A DNA stretch of 8,547 bases from Candidatus Krumholzibacteriota bacterium (GTDB taxonomy: Bacteria; Krumholzibacteriota; Krumholzibacteriia; Krumholzibacteriales; Krumholzibacteriaceae): the NCBI GenBank assembly GCA_030630165.1, contig DAOVNN010000113.1, forward strand, positions 1-8,547. The letters run 5' to 3'. A program made the translations under genes and the position numbers. The notes under the pieces were generated by a model. The model was not told the DNA's origin. It made no database searches and was given only the letters and a program-made list of their open reading frames with translations. Positions 5,957-8,547 of the stretch are shown one piece after another. The stretch's first letter is position 1. Every line of letters starts with the position of its first letter.

Positions 5957-8547
5957 TCAGACGTACTCGCCCCAGCTCTTCGCCTTCAGTTTCGAAACGG
6001 CCCCGCTTTTCAGGGCCTCGGCGAAGCGTTCCGCCAGCTGGCGGTTCGTGATCAGCGGCACGTCGAAATCGACCGCCGCGCGCCTGATGAGGTAGTCGTT
6101 GTCGAGCTCGTCGCGCTCGTTGTTCTTCGGGATGTTGATGACGAGATCAATCTTTCCCGCCGAGATATACTCGATCGCGCCCGGCCTCTTCTTCGACAGC
6201 GGCCAGCGGAGTATCTCCGCCTCGATTCCGTTCTTTTCGAGGAACTCGGCAGTACCGCGTGTCGCGTAGATCTTCAGGCCGGCGTCGGCGAAAACCTTGA
6301 CGCTTCCGAGTATTTTCGCCTTGGTGTCGATAGGCCCTGCCGACACGAGCACCGATCTCTCCGGTATCCTGAATCCCACTGCCAGCAGGCTCTTGAGGAA
6401 GGCCTCGTTGAAATCATCGCCGAGACAGGCGACCTCACCGGTCGATGTCATCTCGACATCGAGGACGGGGTCGGAACCCTTCAGCCTCGTGAACGAGAAC
6501 TGCGGGGCCTTGACTCCGACGTAGTCGAGGTCGAACGACGACCTGTCTATTTTGGGCAGCCGCTCTCCCATGATGATCCTCGTCGCGAGATCGATGAAAT
6601 TCATCCTGAACACCTTCGACACGAAGGGGAACGACCTCGACGCGCGCAGGTTGCACTCGATAACGCTCACGTCGTTGTTCTCCGCGAGGAACTGTATGTT
6701 GAACGGACCGGTGATGTTCAGCGCCCGGGCGATCTTTCGGGCGATCGTCTTGACCTTCCTCATCGTCTCGAGATACGTCCTCTGCGGCGGCAGCACGAGG
6801 GTCGCATCACCCGAATGGACGCCGGCATTCTCGACATGCTCCGATATCGCGTAGCAGTACAACTCGCCATCCATACCGACGGCGTCGATGTCTATCTCCT
6901 TCGCTCCCGTTATGAATTTCGTGATGACCACGGGGTGGTCCCTGTTCACATCCGAAGCCTTCTCGAGGTAATCCTCGAGCTCGTCCCTGTTCAGGGCGAC
7001 GCTCATCGCGGCGCCGCTGAGCACGAAGCTCGGCCTTATCAGCACGGGGTATCCGATCCTGTCGGCGAACTCTTCTACTTCCGCAAGGTCGGTGAGCTCC
7101 TTCCACGGGGGCTGAACGATGCCGAGCTCATCGAGAAGCCGCGAGAAGATGTGCCTGTTCTCTGCCCGGTTGATGTCAACAGGCGAGGTGCCGCGAACGG
7201 AGATTCCCGCGTCCGACAGGGCCGCCGCCATATTGTTGGGGATCTGCCCCCCCATCGACACGATCACTCCGGCAGGCGATTCCTTCTCGCAGATATCGAG
7301 GACACGCTCGAATGTCAGCTCCTCGAAGTAGAGGCGATCACATATGTCGTAGTCGGTGCTGACCGTCTCGGGATTGCAGTTGATCATGACCGTGCTGTAG
7401 CCGAGATCGGCCAGTGTCAGGATCGAGTTGACGCAGCACCAGTCGAACTCGACAGACGACCCGATCCTGTACGGCCCTCCGCCGATGACCGCCACGCTTT
7501 CCTTCGGCTTGAGTTCGATATCGTCTGATGTGCCATTATATGTCAGGTAGAGATAATTAGTCTGCGCCGGGTATTCGGCAGCGAGCGTATCTATCTGTTT
7601 TATTACGGGCTCTATTGAGAGGCTCTTTCTCTTCTTCCGCACCTCCGCCTCTGAGCAGGAAGTCAGCCCGGCGATCTGGAGATCGGAAAATCCCTTCTTC
7701 TTCGCCTTGCGGAGCAGTTCCTCATCTATATCCTCGATGCTCACCCTGGAAAACTCGCGCTCCACATCCACGATGTTGCGGATCTTGTAAAGGAACCACC
7801 GGTTCACACCGGTAAGCTCGGCGATCTCGTCTACGGAGCGGCCCCGACGCATTGCCTCGGCGATCGCGAAGAGCCTCTTGTCGGTCGGTTTCTCGAGTTC
7901 GTTGTCTACGTCCTCGAAAAGGTCCCCGAATCCGCTCAGGCCCGGCACTCCCACATCGAGCATCCGGATCGCCTTCTGCAGGACCTCCTCGAAGCTCCTC
8001 CCCATCGCCATCACCTCGCCGACCGACTTCATCTCGGAGCCGAGCGACTCGCTGACGTTCTTGAACTTCTGAAGGTCCCAGCGGGGGTACTTGAGAACTA
8101 TATAGTCAAGCGCCGGCTCGAAGCATGCCGAGGTGCTCTTCGTCACGGCGTTCTCGAGCTCTATCAGGCTGCGTCCCAGTGCGAGCTTCGCGGCGATCGC
8201 GGCAAGCGGGTAGCCGGTCGCCTTCGACGCGAGCGCCGAGCTGCGACTGAGTCTCGCGTTGACCTCTATGATGCGATAATCCTCCGAGTCCGGATCGAGA
8301 GCATACTGAATGTTGCACTCGCCGACGATGCCGAGGTGCCTTATCGTCCTGATAGCTATCGCGCGGAGATTGAAATACTCCCGCGCGCTGAGGGTCTGCA
8401 TCGGGGCTACGACAATGCTCTCTCCGGTGTGGATCCCCATCGGATCGATATTCTCCATCGTGCAGACGACGATGCAGTTGTCGCTTTTGTCGCGCACGAC
8501 CTCGTATTCGATCTCTTTCCACCCCTTGAGATACTCCTCGACGAGGA
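5957..8547 (-). CDS. carB: Carbamoyl-phosphate synthase large subunit (5' end outside window)
   Basis: CarB makes carbamoyl phosphate from two ATP, bicarbonate and ammonia (normally supplied from glutamine by CarA), for pyrimidines and arginine. The frame runs off the right edge; visible upstream residues LVEEYLKGWKEIEYEV are standard CarB, so about the first 205 residues are missing. Numbering from the Val codon at 8497: end of ATP-grasp 1 with MENIDPMGIHTG (14-25) and EVNARLSRSSALASKATG (78-95); the helical oligomerisation region (about 190-315); the second synthetase half with IGGGPYRIGSSVEFDW (338-353), CNPETVSTDYD (374-384), GGQIPNN, HVENAGVHSGDATLVLPPQ (554-572) and ECNLRASRSFPFVSKV (614-629); and a C-terminal MGS-like allosteric domain (about 711-846). 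Sequence style is closer to animal CPS1/CAD than to E. coli CarB. No frameshift is seen. Neither carA nor other pyrimidine genes are in the window. Confidence 0.97.
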   Translation of the reverse strand, partial: LVEEYLKGWKEIEYEVVRDKSDNCIVVCTMENIDPMGIHTGESIVVAPMQTLSAREYFNLRAIAIRTIRHLGIVGECNIQYALDPDSEDYRIIEVNARLSRSSALASKATGYPLAAIAAKLALGRSLIELENAVTKSTSACFEPALDYIVLKYPRWDLQKFKNVSESLGSEMKSVGEVMAMGRSFEEVLQKAIRMLDVGVPGLSGFGDLFEDVDNELEKPTDKRLFAIAEAMRRGRSVDEIAELTGVNRWFLYKIRNIVDVEREFSRVSIEDIDEELLRKAKKKGFSDLQIAGLTSCSEAEVRKKRKSLSIEPVIKQIDTLAAEYPAQTNYLYLTYNGTSDDIELKPKESVAVIGGGPYRIGSSVEFDWCCVNSILTLADLGYSTVMINCNPETVSTDYDICDRLYFEELTFERVLDICEKESPAGVIVSMGGQIPNNMAAALSDAGISVRGTSPVDINRAENRHIFSRLLDELGIVQPPWKELTDLAEVEEFADRIGYPVLIRPSFVLSGAAMSVALNRDELEDYLEKASDVNRDHPVVITKFITGAKEIDIDAVGMDGELYCYAISEHVENAGVHSGDATLVLPPQRTYLETMRKVKTIARKIARALNITGPFNIQFLAENNDVSVIECNLRASRSFPFVSKVFRMNFIDLATRIIMGERLPKIDRSSFDLDYVGVKAPQFSFTRLKGSDPVLDVEMTSTGEVACLGDDFNEAFLKSLLAVGFRIPERSVLVSAGPIDTKAKILGSVKVFADAGLKIYATRGTAEFLEKNGIEAEILRWPLSKKRPGAIEYISAGKIDLVINIPKNNERDELDNDYLIRRAAVDFDVPLITNRQLAERFAEALKSGAVSKLKAKSWGEYV

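Noticed and set aside
6815..7528. 237-residue open frame on the plus strand
   Set aside because: Antisense to highly conserved carB sequence; no independent start signal or domain.
8495..8497. GTG as start of carB
   Set aside because: The frame continues upstream with conserved CarB residues (GWKEIEYEVV), so this is an internal Val codon.
1..8547. A previously undescribed multi-gene system
   Set aside because: All eight genes can be placed at least at family or domain level, and apart from the toxin-antitoxin pair no cluster shares overlap, strand and function in a way that suggests a new system.

Overview
This window reads as chromosomal DNA from a moderately GC-rich, Gram-negative-type bacterium. 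Two genes carry Sec signal peptides. One encodes a large secreted protein whose C-terminal module has the SPNPFNP...YFYRF...MVLL pattern of FlgD-like / type IX-like sorting domains. That pattern is common in the FCB superphylum and in sparsely cultured lineages near it (for example Krumholzibacteriota, Eisenbacteria, Latescibacteria). This lineage guess is an inference from protein style and was not tested by any search.

Layout, left to right. (1) Positions 1-518, plus strand: the 3' end of a TPR protein whose start lies outside the window. (2) Positions 451-1067, minus strand: a compact toxin-antitoxin operon with a ribbon-helix-helix antitoxin followed by a PIN toxin. It is driven by a clear promoter (1088-1116) whose -10 box lies inside a perfect 29-nt palindrome. 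(3) Positions 1132-3177, minus strand: a large exported protein with aspartate-rich Ca-binding-type loops and the sorting-like C-terminus. (4) Positions 3178-3367: a divergent promoter region. (5) Positions 3368-4384, plus strand: an exported protein with one clear DUF302-like domain and a probable second degenerate one. (6) Positions 4442-4942, minus strand: a GbsR/MarR-type regulator whose promoter is flanked by a long inverted repeat. (7) Positions 5009-5875, minus strand: a membrane-anchored SPFH (slipin/stomatin) protein. (8) Positions 5957-8547, minus strand: most of carB, the carbamoyl-phosphate synthase large subunit, cut at its 5' end by the window edge.

The window is mainly housekeeping genes plus a toxin-antitoxin module, not one accessory island. 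I see no CRISPR array, transposase, phage gene, tRNA or rRNA, and no candidate for a new multi-gene system. The items most worth a second look are: the operator/promoter/ribosome-site overlap of the toxin-antitoxin operon; the apparent Asp-to-Asn change at a catalytic position of the PIN toxin; the TPR protein tail that is simply the antisense of the toxin gene; the inverted repeat around the GbsR promoter; and the close resemblance of the carB product to animal CPS1, including much of its effector pocket. No stretch longer than 300 bases lacks a gene; the longest gap is 3178-3367.
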